Shown here: positions 8,650 to 16,880 of the stretch, piece after piece
How the letters are laid out: each line of letters opens with the position of its first letter
Position numbering within the stretch: position 1 is the stretch's first letter
NCBI GenBank assembly: GCA_015207155.1
Contig: JADEXK010000009.1
Coordinates: 1 to 64,000, forward strand
DNA length: 64,000 bases
Source of the DNA: Nostocales cyanobacterium LEGE 11386
GTDB taxonomy: Bacteria > Cyanobacteriota > Cyanobacteriia > Cyanobacteriales > Nostocaceae
Direction of reading: 5' to 3'
Program-made: the position numbers and the translations under genes
Notes under the pieces: model-generated
Told to the model about the DNA's origin: nothing
The model's input: only the letters and a program-made list of their open reading frames with translations
The model's database searches: none

Positions 8650-8846
8650 ACGTGAGTTCGACAAATATCAAAAACCCCTCTCCAAACCTCTCATCTGCCA
8701 GGAGGAGCCACTGCGTTGCGTGGGTTCCCCGCGTTGTAGCAAGTGGCGTAGAGGCCTTGAAACCTGATTTTTAGTTCCAAACCAGGGATATTTCTGCCCC
8801 TCTCCGAAGCGGAGAGGGCTTGCGGTGAGATTCATCGAATTCACGT
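8650..8846. mobile_element. MITE copy 1, carrying an internal small repeat
   Basis: Non-coding element with terminal inverted repeats ACGTGAGTTCG (left) and CGAATTCACGT (right) and internal arms ACCCCTCTCC...GAGAGGG. The flanks read TAAATA on both sides (8644-8649 and 8847-8852; 7 bp if the shared T is counted), consistent with a target-site duplication. It is longer than its siblings because a ~50-bp palindromic block is embedded (8702-8751). No transposase is encoded. Confidence 0.8.
8702..8751. repeat. Palindromic small dispersed repeat inside MITE
   Basis: GGAGCCACTGCGTTGC..GCAAGTGGCGTAG with nested hairpins (GCCACT/AGTGGC outside, GGGTTCCCC inside). Sibling MITE copies at 8976 and 16728 lack it; the copy at 63899 has it in the same place. 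It resembles the small dispersed repeats described in Nostoc punctiforme. Confidence 0.75.
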
Positions 8847-8975
8847 TAAATAGCGCAATTTAGGTGGATAAGAAGACATTTTAAAGATATGTGTACACGG
8901 TATTCTGAAGCGGAGAGGATAATTTTGGCGTCAGTCAAAAACGGGGTGGGGTTATTTTATATCAAGATTAATTTA

Positions 8976-9118
8976 ACGTGAGTTCGACAAATATCAAAAA
9001 CCCCTCTCCAAACCTCTCTACTGGCAGGGGAGAGGCTTTAAAAGCCTAATTTTTCTTTGTATTTTCAGCCCCTCTCCGCGTCGGAGAGGGGTTGGGGTGA
9101 GGTTCATCGAATTCACGT
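8976..9118. mobile_element. MITE copy 2 with exact 7-bp target duplication
   Basis: 143 bp, TIRs ACGTGAGTTCG and CGAATTCACGT, no coding capacity. It is flanked by exact direct repeats TAATTTA at 8969-8975 and 9119-9125, the clearest insertion footprint in the window. The internal arms CCCCTCTCC and GGAGAGGGG fold into a long hairpin. Confidence 0.88.
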
Positions 9119-9364
9119 TAATTTAGTTATCAAAATTACTATGGTTGATGCTAATTATAAATTTTGATGAAGTGCATTTGAGGAAATCACAAATTTAATG
9201 TGTATAAAAATTACAAATAATTGATTAATTTAAGTTTCCTCACAACTTCCTCATACTTCATAACTATTCTTGAGATATAAACAGTTTTTTGCATGACGAC
9301 GGGCTGATTAATTGATAGCCCCGATTTTAAATACACCTTTTTATCATCAGGATTTTAGAAAAGT

Positions 9365-9610
9365 ATGAATTACTGTCCTTGTTGTTCTGGGATACTTTTG
9401 CCTCATATACGCGTTTCAGGAATTGCCTGGTTTTGTCGGCATTGCTGGCAAGATATGCCAGTATATACTTGGGAAAATTCTAGTTCGCTGGCAGAAAGTG
9501 TAGTAGAAGAATTACCCATAAACCGTCAGAATCGAGAAAATCATCGAATTTACGCCAGCCAACGCCAAACCATAACCGGATGGATTGGCAGACAAAATGT
9601 GCCAGCCTAA
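9365..9610 (+). CDS. Small zinc-ribbon protein
   Basis: 81 residues. Two CxxC pairs, Cys4-Pro-Cys-Cys7 and Cys24-Arg-His-Cys27 (CPCC..CRHC), form a treble-clef or zinc-ribbon-like site in the N-terminal third; the rest is polar and ends ITGWIGRQNVPA. Codon use and an ATG after AGAAAAGT look normal. It probably binds zinc; a nucleic-acid or protein-adaptor role would be a guess. It stands alone downstream of the MITE pair. Confidence 0.7.
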   Translation: MNYCPCCSGILLPHIRVSGIAWFCRHCWQDMPVYTWENSSSLAESVVEELPINRQNRENHRIYASQRQTITGWIGRQNVPA

Positions 9611-9720
9611 GAGATTTTAACAGTAGCGTTTCTTGAGTAAAATTTACTTGGTTTATTAGCTAATAGCTAATAAAACCTGGTGTCTGCCATTTTTATTTTG
9701 TTTACAAATCATTTCCATTT

Positions 9721-9744
9721 AAAAACCCCGAATCATTTCGAGGG
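9721..9744 (-). terminator. Intrinsic terminator for the DUF4327 gene
   Basis: Read on the minus strand: CCCTCGAA, short loop, TTCGGGG, then TTTTT. It lies 59 bp beyond the stop of the minus-strand gene at 9803-10024. Confidence 0.65.
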
Positions 9745-9802
9745 CTTTCTATCTTAATTTGTTGTAGATACTGTTAATGTGGATTAACTTTTACTAACAG
9801 CA

Positions 9803-10024
9803 TCAATCTTCTTCCCAGGTTTCACTACTCAACAGGTCAATAATCCTATCTCTGAGCAAAAATTCATTCTTTTCTAGCTCAATCTCAAACAATAGCCAGT
9901 CGCGATGAGGAATATATTTACATAGGGAATAAATGGGCTGTTGACGGTCAATAAATCCCTTATTGACCAGTTGACGTGCTTCTTCCTTAATAACCTCAAT
10001 ATCATATTTAACAGCAGTATCCAT
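9803..10024 (-). CDS. DUF4327 family protein
   Basis: 73 residues, matching in length and wording the small cyanobacterial DUF4327 family as I remember it (MDT..KYDIEVIKEEARQLV.., ..RQQPIYSLCKYIP..., ..LEKNEFLLRDRIIDLL). Predominantly helical, acidic at the C-terminus (WEED), cytoplasmic. No catalytic residues are apparent and the function of the family is unknown. It is monocistronic and followed by an intrinsic terminator. The family call rests on sequence memory rather than a search. Confidence 0.8.
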   Translation of the reverse strand: MDTAVKYDIEVIKEEARQLVNKGFIDRQQPIYSLCKYIPHRDWLLFEIELEKNEFLLRDRIIDLLSSETWEED

Positions 10025-10196
10025 AGCTCGTTCCTTTGTTTTTAATCAAGGAATTGATATTCAAGACAATAAGTCTTTTGGCTCTATCTTAAACTTATCA
10101 AAAAAATTAGAGGAAATTGTGAAGAATCAAAACAGCTAAACTTGTTTAAGCCATCTCCTCTCTCATATCAATTTGCACTTACAGAAGTAACTTTGC

Positions 10197-10247
10197 ATTC
10201 TGAGCGCCGCGTAGACGCACTCCATACCTCTACGCTTCGCTCAGAAT
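10197..10247. repeat. Inverted repeat, 19-bp arms
   Basis: Arms ATTCTGAGCGCCGCGTAGA (10197-10215) and TCTACGCTTCGCTCAGAAT (10229-10247), 17 of 19 positions pairing, with a 13-nt loop. Not followed by a T-tract; a small dispersed repeat rather than a terminator. It lies in the 1.2-kb stretch 10025-11191, which holds no intact gene. Confidence 0.6.
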
Positions 10248-10764
10248 CGCACATTTAAACACGAATTGGTATCAGTCTTCAGATAGACACCCGGCAAAAA
10301 TTTTCTTGATGTGGGTAATAAATGGTCATCATAAGCACTACCAAAAAAGGATGTAGATTACTGTTGGGTAGCGTAGTTGCTGGCTAAAACAAAAGATAAA
10401 GAATAAATGATGTTGATAGAGTCTGCGATATTTCAGCTTTTATTCTTTGTTTGTGGTGTATCTTTGAGCCAGAAAATACCCAATTGAATTGACACTCTAA
10501 TTTGTTACTTTCATTCGGGAGCATCCTAGTTTTTATTCTGTCAAAAAAGTAAATAAAGCAGTCAACCTCATGCAGGGATTTTAATTGCTAAACGGAGAAA
10601 TTTCTATGAAATTGCCGCAAGGGTTACTATCCTTCTTGATACTTTCACAGCAGACGAAATTGCTGATCCATTGAAAGTGATAGGGATTTTATCAGCAAGC
10701 AATCAATTGCGCTGAAATCGGAGATTTAAAGGTACTATAAGTTACAGCAAATATCCACATATTT

Positions 10765-10980
10765 TTAAATTTCCATCCCACGCGATCGCCAAACTTCTAC
10801 CCAAGCTTCTTCGTCATACTTGCCGTCAGCTTTAGCACCTACGCTCACGTAAATTTCTTTCTGGACGCTAAAGCCAAAGTGTCTATTGCTGTATTTGACC
10901 CACAAGCGGTCAATTGTGCATAAGTCAGTGCAAGGAAAATTTAATAGTTCGTCTGAGGTGAACCAGTAGTCAAAGTAGTC
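10765..10980 (-). pseudogene. GUN4-domain fragment, no start codon
   Basis: An open stretch of 71 codons bounded by stops, with no usable start. It encodes a recognisable middle of a GUN4 domain: FPCTDLCTIDRLWVKYSN followed by HFGFSVQKEIYVSVG. GUN4 domains bind porphyrins and occur in the chlorophyll-pathway regulator and in kinase fusions. Here the N-terminal part of the domain and everything upstream are missing, and the end diverges to a stop after WRSRGMEI. It is probably a relic of a larger GUN4-containing gene. Confidence 0.6.
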
Positions 10981-11191
10981 TCAGGCTGATTGCAAATATT
11001 GATTTGTCTCACGCAAAGCCGCAAAGGCGCAAAGATACAAAGAGGGGTTTAGTTTGATTTTAGGTTACTCGGTGGTAGCGATCGCGCCCTGCTGGACAGT
11101 CAAAAGTCAAAAGTTTATTTAATATCTATAATATTGTTGGCTAATTCAGATAAGATAATAAATTTGTCTGTTGCATCCTATTTTTTAGTAT

Positions 11192-11512
11192 ATGTCCAAG
11201 ACTTACACCGTTGAAATTAACCACCAAGGTAAAATTCATACTTTGCAAGTTCCTGAAGATGAAACTATCTTATCAGTGGCTGATGCTGCTGGTCTAGATT
11301 TACCGAGTTCTTGTCATGCAGGTGTTTGCACTACCTGTGCTGGTCAAATTACTGAGGGAACTGTAGACCAAGCTGATGGGATGGGGGTTAGTCCAGAATT
11401 GCAAAAACAAGGTTATGCTTTGTTGTGTGTTGCTTATCCCCGTTCTGATTTGAAAGTTGAAACGGAAAAGGAAGACGTTGTTTATCAGTTGCAATTTGGT
11501 AAAGACCAGTAA
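11192..11512 (+). CDS. [2Fe-2S] plant-type ferredoxin
   Basis: 106 residues. The cluster-binding motif is Cys-HAGV-Cys-TT-Cys (about residues 41-49) with the fourth cysteine in ALLCVAYP near 79, the standard plant-type arrangement. An acidic C-terminal extension (VETEKEDVVYQLQFGKDQ) makes it slightly longer than photosynthetic PetF and differs from it, so this is likely one of the alternative cyanobacterial ferredoxins. Cytosolic electron carrier; the partner is unknown. It lies upstream of the 63-aa/DUF3326 pair on the same strand, separated by ~190 bp. Confidence 0.9.
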   Translation: MSKTYTVEINHQGKIHTLQVPEDETILSVADAAGLDLPSSCHAGVCTTCAGQITEGTVDQADGMGVSPELQKQGYALLCVAYPRSDLKVETEKEDVVYQLQFGKDQ

Positions 11513-11560
11513 TCAGTGAACAGTTATCAGTAATGTCATAGATATCTGGCGACAAAGAAT

Positions 11561-11588
11561 GTAGAGACGTTCCATGGAACGTTTCTAC
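11561..11588. repeat. GTAGAGACGTTCCA inverted repeat
   Basis: GTAGAGACGTTCCA / TGGAACGTTTCTAC, one mismatch. The same GTAGAGACGTT core recurs at 47723-47751. Located behind the ferredoxin gene, without a T-tract. Confidence 0.6.
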
Positions 11589-11698
11589 AAGGGTGATATA
11601 AAAGGTATATTTGAATTCGGTCGATGTCTCATGTTAATTGATGACTGGTAGCTGATATCAGTTATTCTAGAAACTGGCAAGAAAAAGGATTTAAGGTG

Positions 11699-11887
11699 AT
11701 GACAACTCATTTTATTACCGCAGAAATTGATTTACAAGAAACTCCTACTGAGTTGCAACAGGTAATTGAAGCTGAATTGAAAAAACAGGGTGAACCTCTG
11801 CGTTGGGCAATTACTTCTGTGGATGAAGCACAAGCAAAAGGTATTGTGGAAGCTGTTGTGACTGTAGAATCTTCGTTAGTCGAGTGA
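11699..11887 (+). CDS. Small conserved protein coupled to DUF3326
   Basis: 62 residues from the ATG at 11699 (AAAAAGGA lies 9 nt upstream; a GTG three bases earlier is possible). Ferredoxin-like or ACT-like alternation (FITAEIDL..., LRWAITSVDE.., AVVTVESSLVE) but too short for a firm call. Its stop overlaps the GTG start of the DUF3326 gene (GTGA), indicating translational coupling and a shared operon. Function unknown; the tight overlap suggests it works with the DUF3326 protein. Confidence 0.75.
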   Translation: MTTHFITAEIDLQETPTELQQVIEAELKKQGEPLRWAITSVDEAQAKGIVEAVVTVESSLVE

Positions 11888-12951
11888 ATCAACGCCCGTA
11901 CACTGCGATTTTAATTGTACCTACTGGCGTGGGGGCAGCGATTGGTGGTTATGCCGGTGATGCTTTGCCAGTAGCAAAAGTCATATCACAGGTTTGCGAT
12001 CGCCTGATTACTCACCCCAATGTCCTCAATGGTGCAAGTTTGTACTGGAATATCCCCAATGCTTTCTATGTAGAAGGTTACGGGCTTGACAAATTTGCTG
12101 CTGGATGCTGGGGTTTACGCCCTGTACGTTCCAATAAAATAGGTTTGCTTTTAGACCAAGGTATTGAACCTGAACTGCGGCTACGACACCTCCAAGCAGC
12201 CGATGCAGCTAGAGCCACCCTGGGTTTAACTCTGACAGATTATGTAATTAGTGATGCACCTTTAAATGTAGAATTACGCATGTCTGCATCTGGGGCTAGT
12301 TGGGGAACAATTGGCAACCCAGATAGTTTACTGAGGGCGGCTGAAGTATTAATTAAAAAAGCTGGGGCAGAAGCGATCGCAGTTGTCGCTCGTTTCCCAG
12401 ATGATATGGATGAAGAGGCAGTACAAAACTATCGTTATGGCAAAGGCGTAGATACTTTAGCTGGTGCAGAAGCCGTAATTAGTCATTTGATTGTGCGTAC
12501 CTTCCAAATACCGTGCGCCCATTCTCCCGCTTTAGCCACTGCACCACCAGACCCAAATTTATCACCGCGTTCGGCTGCCGAAGAATTAGGTTATACTTTT
12601 TTACCGTGTGTACTAGTCGGCTTAAGCGGTGCTCCCCAATTTATGATTGAAAGAGAGTCCATGACATCCTTACCAGATGATATTTGGGCGGATCAAGTAG
12701 ATGCCGCGATCGCACCTGCAAACGCTTGTGGTAGTAGTGCCTTACTGAGTTTGAGTCAGAGGCAATGCCAAATAATTACAGTGGAAGAAAATAAAACTTT
12801 CATCCAAGTTCCCCCTAAACCTTTGGGAATCAAATCCATACAAGTAAACTCATATTTAGAAGCCGTAGGCGTATTAGCAGCCCACAAAGCAGGGATCAAT
12901 CCCTCTGTCCTCCGTCCCCAAATATCCTCCTTACAGCCAGTCATCATCTAA
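11884..12951 (+). CDS. DUF3326 family protein
   Basis: 355 residues starting with GTG inside the upstream stop. I recognise the cyanobacterial/plastid DUF3326 family: N-terminal AILIVPTGVGAAIGGYAGDALP, a central ELRMSASGASWGTIGNPDSL and a glycine-rich LVGLSGAPQF segment. Nothing in the sequence gives a defined enzyme activity, although the glycine-rich loops would suit nucleotide or cofactor binding. No membrane segments. The gene follows ferredoxin and the 63-aa gene and precedes a CPBP protease, all co-directional. Confidence 0.88.
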   Translation: MNQRPYTAILIVPTGVGAAIGGYAGDALPVAKVISQVCDRLITHPNVLNGASLYWNIPNAFYVEGYGLDKFAAGCWGLRPVRSNKIGLLLDQGIEPELRLRHLQAADAARATLGLTLTDYVISDAPLNVELRMSASGASWGTIGNPDSLLRAAEVLIKKAGAEAIAVVARFPDDMDEEAVQNYRYGKGVDTLAGAEAVISHLIVRTFQIPCAHSPALATAPPDPNLSPRSAAEELGYTFLPCVLVGLSGAPQFMIERESMTSLPDDIWADQVDAAIAPANACGSSALLSLSQRQCQIITVEENKTFIQVPPKPLGIKSIQVNSYLEAVGVLAAHKAGINPSVLRPQISSLQPVII

Positions 12952-12981
12952 TTTCCTCAATCTCTACTCCCCCTAAAACCC

Positions 12982-13563
12982 GTGATTGATCAACAAAATC
13001 AAGAACCAGAAATTCCATACCTGACACGCACCCAAGTACTAGTAGCTATGGGAGTAACTGCAATTCTGTTGTGGGTAGTCGCCAGGATATGGTTGTACTA
13101 TGGCAACTTTTACCTCTTGAGGTGGCGCTGGTCAGTCAGTGATGTAATTTTGGGGATGGGGTTGGGGTTAATCATTACTATTTTGAGTGGTTTAGCTTAT
13201 CGGCTTTGCCCTCCTTACCGTAGAAGTGCAGACTATTATTTAGAAATAGTACTCAAACCCTTAGCTTTACCAGACTTGATTTGGCTGGGGTTACTGCCGG
13301 CATTAAGTGAAGAACTATTATTTCGAGGTGTAATGCTGCCGGCTTTAGGCTTAGATAATGTAGCTGTGGTTGTATCTAGTCTGGCCTTTGGTGTTTTGCA
13401 TCTTAGTGGCCCCCAGCAATGGCCATATGTAATTTGGGCAACGATTATTGGCTTAATACTGGGATATGGTGCCTTATTAAGTGGCAACTTGTTAGTGCCT
13501 ATTGTTGCCCACATGATGACTAATTGGATTTCTAGCTTTTTTTGGAAGTTGCGGCGGGTTTAA
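12982..13563 (+). CDS. CPBP family intramembrane protease
   Basis: 193 residues with about five membrane helices. The Abi/CPBP signatures are present: motif 1 SEELLFRGV (the EE pair and Arg), motif 2 FGVLHL with the metal/water-coordinating His, and the C-terminal PIVAHMMTN with a second His. These residues form the glutamic intramembrane protease site of the Rce1-like family. Starts with GTG at 12982, 30 bp after DUF3326, so likely the same transcript. The substrate is unknown. Confidence 0.88.
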   Translation: MIDQQNQEPEIPYLTRTQVLVAMGVTAILLWVVARIWLYYGNFYLLRWRWSVSDVILGMGLGLIITILSGLAYRLCPPYRRSADYYLEIVLKPLALPDLIWLGLLPALSEELLFRGVMLPALGLDNVAVVVSSLAFGVLHLSGPQQWPYVIWATIIGLILGYGALLSGNLLVPIVAHMMTNWISSFFWKLRRV

Positions 13564-13674
13564 TTCCATCTACTGATTTTATTTGTGTAAGAAATACATC
13601 TATTGCCAGAAGTCACGGTTACTTACCAAGTCTTAGATTATATAGGTAGTTAGTACTGCACTAAAGAGGCAAAA

Positions 13675-13905
13675 ATGACTAACAAGCCACAAAAACCGAT
13701 TAATTTATCAGTGCATGAATCTTCTGATCCTCGTGTCATCAGCCCTAATTCGGATCAAGCAGTCTCGGCAGATATCAATGACTTGAATGACTCAGTTCAT
13801 GATCACGAAAATGTTGATGTTCCTACTCCAGAACCTTTTGACACTGATAGTAACCAAAACCTTGTAGATAAGCAAATTACCATTGCAAATTTAAGCGCTA
13901 GTTAG
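13675..13905 (+). CDS. Small polar hypothetical protein
   Basis: 76 residues, rich in Asp, Asn, Ser and Pro (SDQAVSADINDLND.., ENVDVPTPEPFDTDSNQN), with no hydrophobic core: probably intrinsically disordered. An ATG preceded by AAAGAGGC supports translation. No family recognised. It lies between the CPBP protease and the convergent purN. It could be a small regulatory or interaction peptide; a spurious frame is also possible. Confidence 0.5.
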   Translation: MTNKPQKPINLSVHESSDPRVISPNSDQAVSADINDLNDSVHDHENVDVPTPEPFDTDSNQNLVDKQITIANLSAS

Positions 13906-13975
13906 GCTGATTATAAAATCTTCTTGGTGCCTTGGTGTCTTGGTGGTGAGCAAGAAGACACCAAGAAAAATTAGA

Positions 13976-14635
13976 TTATCTTGGTTGAAGCGATCGCCTG
14001 ATGGCTGCCAGAGCGATCGCCTGTGGTAAAATCCGATGTTCCTGAATTTGAATTCGGGCGTGGAGTGTTTCTGGTGTGTCGTCTGATAACACTGGCACAG
14101 CTGCTTGGATTAATATGGGGCCGCTGTCTACTTCTAAACAAACTAGATGTACTGAACAGCCAGTAATTTTCACCCCAGCCGCTAAGGCTTGTTCTACCGC
14201 ATTGATGCCTTTAAAACTAGGTAACAAACTTGGATGAATGTTAATGATGTTTTCGGGAAAGGCATCAATTAACACAGGTGTCACCAGTCGCATCCAACCA
14301 GCCATAATCACCCATTCGACATCATATTGCCTCAAAGTCTGGACAATTTGCCCATCAAACGCGTCACGGCTTTTATAGTCGCGGTGATTCAACAATACTG
14401 CTGGCACATTTCTATTTTCTGCCCTAATTGCTGCCTTCGCTGAAGGATTATTGTAAATTAAAACTTGAATTTGAGCGTTGAGTTGCCCATTTTCAATAGC
14501 TTGGGCAATTGCTTCAAAATTACTGCCACTACCAGAAGCCATAATCCCCAATTTTAAAGGAGTATTTAGGGAAAAATGGTGATTACTAATGCTGGGAGCA
14601 ACCAGGCTAACGGTAGAATCAGGGCAAAGAGTCAT
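13976..14635 (-). CDS. purN: Phosphoribosylglycinamide formyltransferase
   Basis: 219 residues, the third step of purine synthesis (GAR to FGAR with 10-formyl-THF). Motifs in order: GIMASGSGSNFEAIAQAI (GAR-binding loop), the folate-site MAGWMRL, the catalytic INIHPSLLPSFKG (Asn and His of the catalytic set) and the Asp in CLEVDSGPIL. An N-terminal extension of ~28 residues precedes the domain, so the true start could be internal (near KLGIMASG). It faces the permease gene divergently across 24 bp. Confidence 0.95.
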   Translation of the reverse strand: MTLCPDSTVSLVAPSISNHHFSLNTPLKLGIMASGSGSNFEAIAQAIENGQLNAQIQVLIYNNPSAKAAIRAENRNVPAVLLNHRDYKSRDAFDGQIVQTLRQYDVEWVIMAGWMRLVTPVLIDAFPENIINIHPSLLPSFKGINAVEQALAAGVKITGCSVHLVCLEVDSGPILIQAAVPVLSDDTPETLHARIQIQEHRILPQAIALAAIRRSLQPR

Positions 14636-14659
14636 AACAGCAAAGAGGAAAAATTATAG

Positions 14660-15541
14660 ATGGCAAAAACATATACTAAGTCATGGTTAGATAATGATAC
14701 ACTTGCCGCTTGGACTTTTCTGTCCCCCGCACTGATTTTACTGGGTATCTTCATCATTTGGCCGATCGCTTATTTGTTTTACCTCAGTTTTACTGCTGGT
14801 AGTTTTACCTCATCAGGTACTTATTGGGTAGGTTTGAGAAACTATTGGCGCTTGCTGCTTACCCCTGATTTTTGGCAAGTTCTGGGTAACACGATTTATT
14901 TTACCGTTGCCACAGTCATTCCTAGTTTAGTAATTCCCTTGGGGCTGGCAGTATTATTAGACAAATCTCTAGCCTTGCGGGGAATGCTGCGGAGTGCCTA
15001 TTTTCTGCCTTCAATTATCTCCTTAGTTGCTGCTGGTTTAGGTTTTCGCTGGCTATTTCAAACGGCTGGGCCAGCAAATACGTTTTTAGCTTTATTTGGC
15101 ATTGAACCGATTCCTTGGCTAGGAAGTACAGTTTGGGCAATGCCAGTCCTGATTATATTAAGTATTTGGAAGCAATTGGGTTTCAATATGGTGGTGTTTT
15201 TGGCAGGGTTGCAAGCAATTCCCCCTAGTCGCTACGAAGCGGCGGAACTCGATGGTGCGAATGCTTGGCAGCAATTTTGGCATGTTACCCTGCCTGGATT
15301 GCGACCTACGATGATATTTGCCACAGTCACCACAGCGATTTTTACTTTACGCAGTTTTGAGCAAGTCTATGTAATTACAGGTGGTGGCCCCCTCAATTCT
15401 ACTAACTTGCTGGTTTATTACATTTACCAAGAGGCTTTTGCTCAATTTGATTTTGGTTACGCCGCCGCCGCCGCTACAGTTTTGTTAGCTGTGACCTTGG
15501 TATTTGTGTATTTACAGTTACAAACTTGGGGAGAAGAGTAG
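14660..15541 (+). CDS. Sugar ABC transporter permease, MalF type
   Basis: 293 residues with six hydrophobic helices and the binding-protein-dependent transport signature (EAA loop) EAAELDGANAWQQFWHVTLP near residue 195. It belongs to the MalF/UgpA/LacF family that imports oligosaccharides or glycerol-phosphate with a MalG-type partner, an ATPase and a periplasmic binding protein. None of those partners lies in this window, so it is an orphan permease that must assemble with subunits encoded elsewhere, as is common in cyanobacteria. Divergent from purN. Confidence 0.92.
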   Translation: MAKTYTKSWLDNDTLAAWTFLSPALILLGIFIIWPIAYLFYLSFTAGSFTSSGTYWVGLRNYWRLLLTPDFWQVLGNTIYFTVATVIPSLVIPLGLAVLLDKSLALRGMLRSAYFLPSIISLVAAGLGFRWLFQTAGPANTFLALFGIEPIPWLGSTVWAMPVLIILSIWKQLGFNMVVFLAGLQAIPPSRYEAAELDGANAWQQFWHVTLPGLRPTMIFATVTTAIFTLRSFEQVYVITGGGPLNSTNLLVYYIYQEAFAQFDFGYAAAAATVLLAVTLVFVYLQLQTWGEE

Positions 15542-15630
15542 GACAGGGGACAGGGGACAGTGTGGGAATACAGGGCTAAATATTGATGCGTAGTAGCGTG
15601 TCTAGTCTAAAATGTTGCATAAACAAATGA

Positions 15631-15661
15631 TTGTGGAACAGGCAAGATGCCTGTTCCACAA
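15631..15661. repeat. Perfect 14-bp stem hairpin repeat
   Basis: TTGTGGAACAGGCA-AGA-TGCCTGTTCCACAA, a perfect 14-bp stem and 3-nt loop, with further flanking pairing ATGATT/AATCAT. It sits between two convergent genes and may block readthrough, but has no T-run. A related hairpin (GGGCAAGATGCCC) is at 63703-63796. Just behind the permease stop is also a GGGGACA tandem (15543-15560). Confidence 0.65.
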
Positions 15662-15778
15662 GACAATCATCATGAACCGTTTTAGGCTTGTCAGTCTAAT
15701 ACAGATCAGATTAGTTTTTAGCCTTAACCGAACTGTATTGAAATTAGCCTGAGTCAGGTGACTAGCGTCAAGTCACTT

Positions 15779-16666
15779 TTATACTAATTTACGTATCAAT
15801 GCCATACCAAAATTGCAAGGACTCGTTTTAATTTCTACTAACCCCAAATTGGCGTTTTTGCTAATCCATTCATCGATGACGTATCTTGGCCCATCCCAGC
15901 CACAATCTTCAGGATAAATATCATGTAACATGATATATCCTCCCTTAGATACAAAAGGATAAAAATTCATAAAGTCACTCATACAACCTTCTTTAGTATG
16001 GTCACCATCAATAAATAAAAAATCAATCGGTTGATTAATCAATTCATTAAATCTTTTGCCCATTTCTAGAGAATTCATTTTGTGAAACTTAATTCTATGT
16101 GATAACTGAGCAGATAATGCACAAGCTTGAGCATAATCAAGCGGATCACTCAAATATCCATAGCGATGAGGTAGCCACGGCAAAATCTCATTAAATAAAT
16201 CAACAGCATGAATAGTAGCTTGACTTGCTATTTGTTCCAATCCAGCAGCCATCCAAATTGTAGAAATACCTGTAAAACAACCAATTTCTAAAATATTATT
16301 TGGGTCAATATTGCAAACTATACTTTTGAGAAATTCACCTTGTTCTGGTGATACAGCAGCAGGAAAGTTTATTTTGTTGCTGTACATTTTGATTAAGGTG
16401 GTAGCCCAATGAGATGTACAATTATTTAAATAATCGGGGATTTTATATTCTCGATCATCTGGTATACCTTTGAATAAGAAAAAGCTTTCAAAAAGAATGT
16501 CTAGGTCATGTTTATTAATATGAGGTATACCTTGTATATCTTTCGGTTGAAGATTTGTTTGCACAGCATGATCAACAAAATTCTTTAATTCTCTAATAGG
16601 GATATTAGTAGGTTGAGATAACTCTTCTACAGAATAAAATGTTGCATTTTCATAATTTACTGGCAT
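15779..16666 (-). CDS. SAM-dependent methyltransferase (O-methyltransferase-like)
   Basis: 295 residues. The C-terminal ~190 residues form a class I methyltransferase: motif I ILEIGCFTGISTIWMAAGL, motif II HAVDLF with an acidic SAM-ribose residue, and the metal-binding type IDFLFIDGDHTKEGCMSDF followed by GGYIMLHDIYPED. This resembles the Methyltransf_24/cephalosporin hydroxylase-like group. The N-terminal ~95 residues are a separate helical region of unknown role. A strong GAGGAGG ribosome site precedes the ATG. The substrate is not inferable. It stands alone with MITE copy 3 directly upstream. Confidence 0.85.
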   Translation of the reverse strand: MPVNYENATFYSVEELSQPTNIPIRELKNFVDHAVQTNLQPKDIQGIPHINKHDLDILFESFFLFKGIPDDREYKIPDYLNNCTSHWATTLIKMYSNKINFPAAVSPEQGEFLKSIVCNIDPNNILEIGCFTGISTIWMAAGLEQIASQATIHAVDLFNEILPWLPHRYGYLSDPLDYAQACALSAQLSHRIKFHKMNSLEMGKRFNELINQPIDFLFIDGDHTKEGCMSDFMNFYPFVSKGGYIMLHDIYPEDCGWDGPRYVIDEWISKNANLGLVEIKTSPCNFGMALIRKLV

Positions 16667-16727
16667 AAATTCCTCCTCAAAAAAATTGGCATTACTAGTA
16701 ATATCAAAATTGCCTCAGGGTAATGTA

Positions 16728-16880
16728 ACGTGAGTTCGACAAATATCAAAAACCCCTCTCCAAACCTCTCCCCTGCCAGGGGAGAGGCTTTGAAACCTTG
16801 ATTTTTAGTTCAAAACCAGGGAGATTTTTGCCCCTCTGGGTGTCCCAGAGGGGTTGGGGTGAGGTTCATCGAATTCACGT
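16728..16880. mobile_element. MITE copy 3
   Basis: 153 bp, TIRs ACGTGAGTTCG and CGAATTCACGT. Flanks share AATGTA (16722-16727 and 16882-16887), a partly decayed target duplication. Internal arms GGGGAGAGG and CCAGAGGGGTTGGGG. It lies in the 529-bp spacer between the methyltransferase and the antiporter (16667-17195), where nothing else is recognisable. Confidence 0.82.

Noticed and set aside
10565..10712. Start-less frame containing TADEIADPLKVIGILSASNQLR-type wording
   Set aside because: About 45 codons without a start and no recognisable family; could be a gene relic but support is too thin to list.
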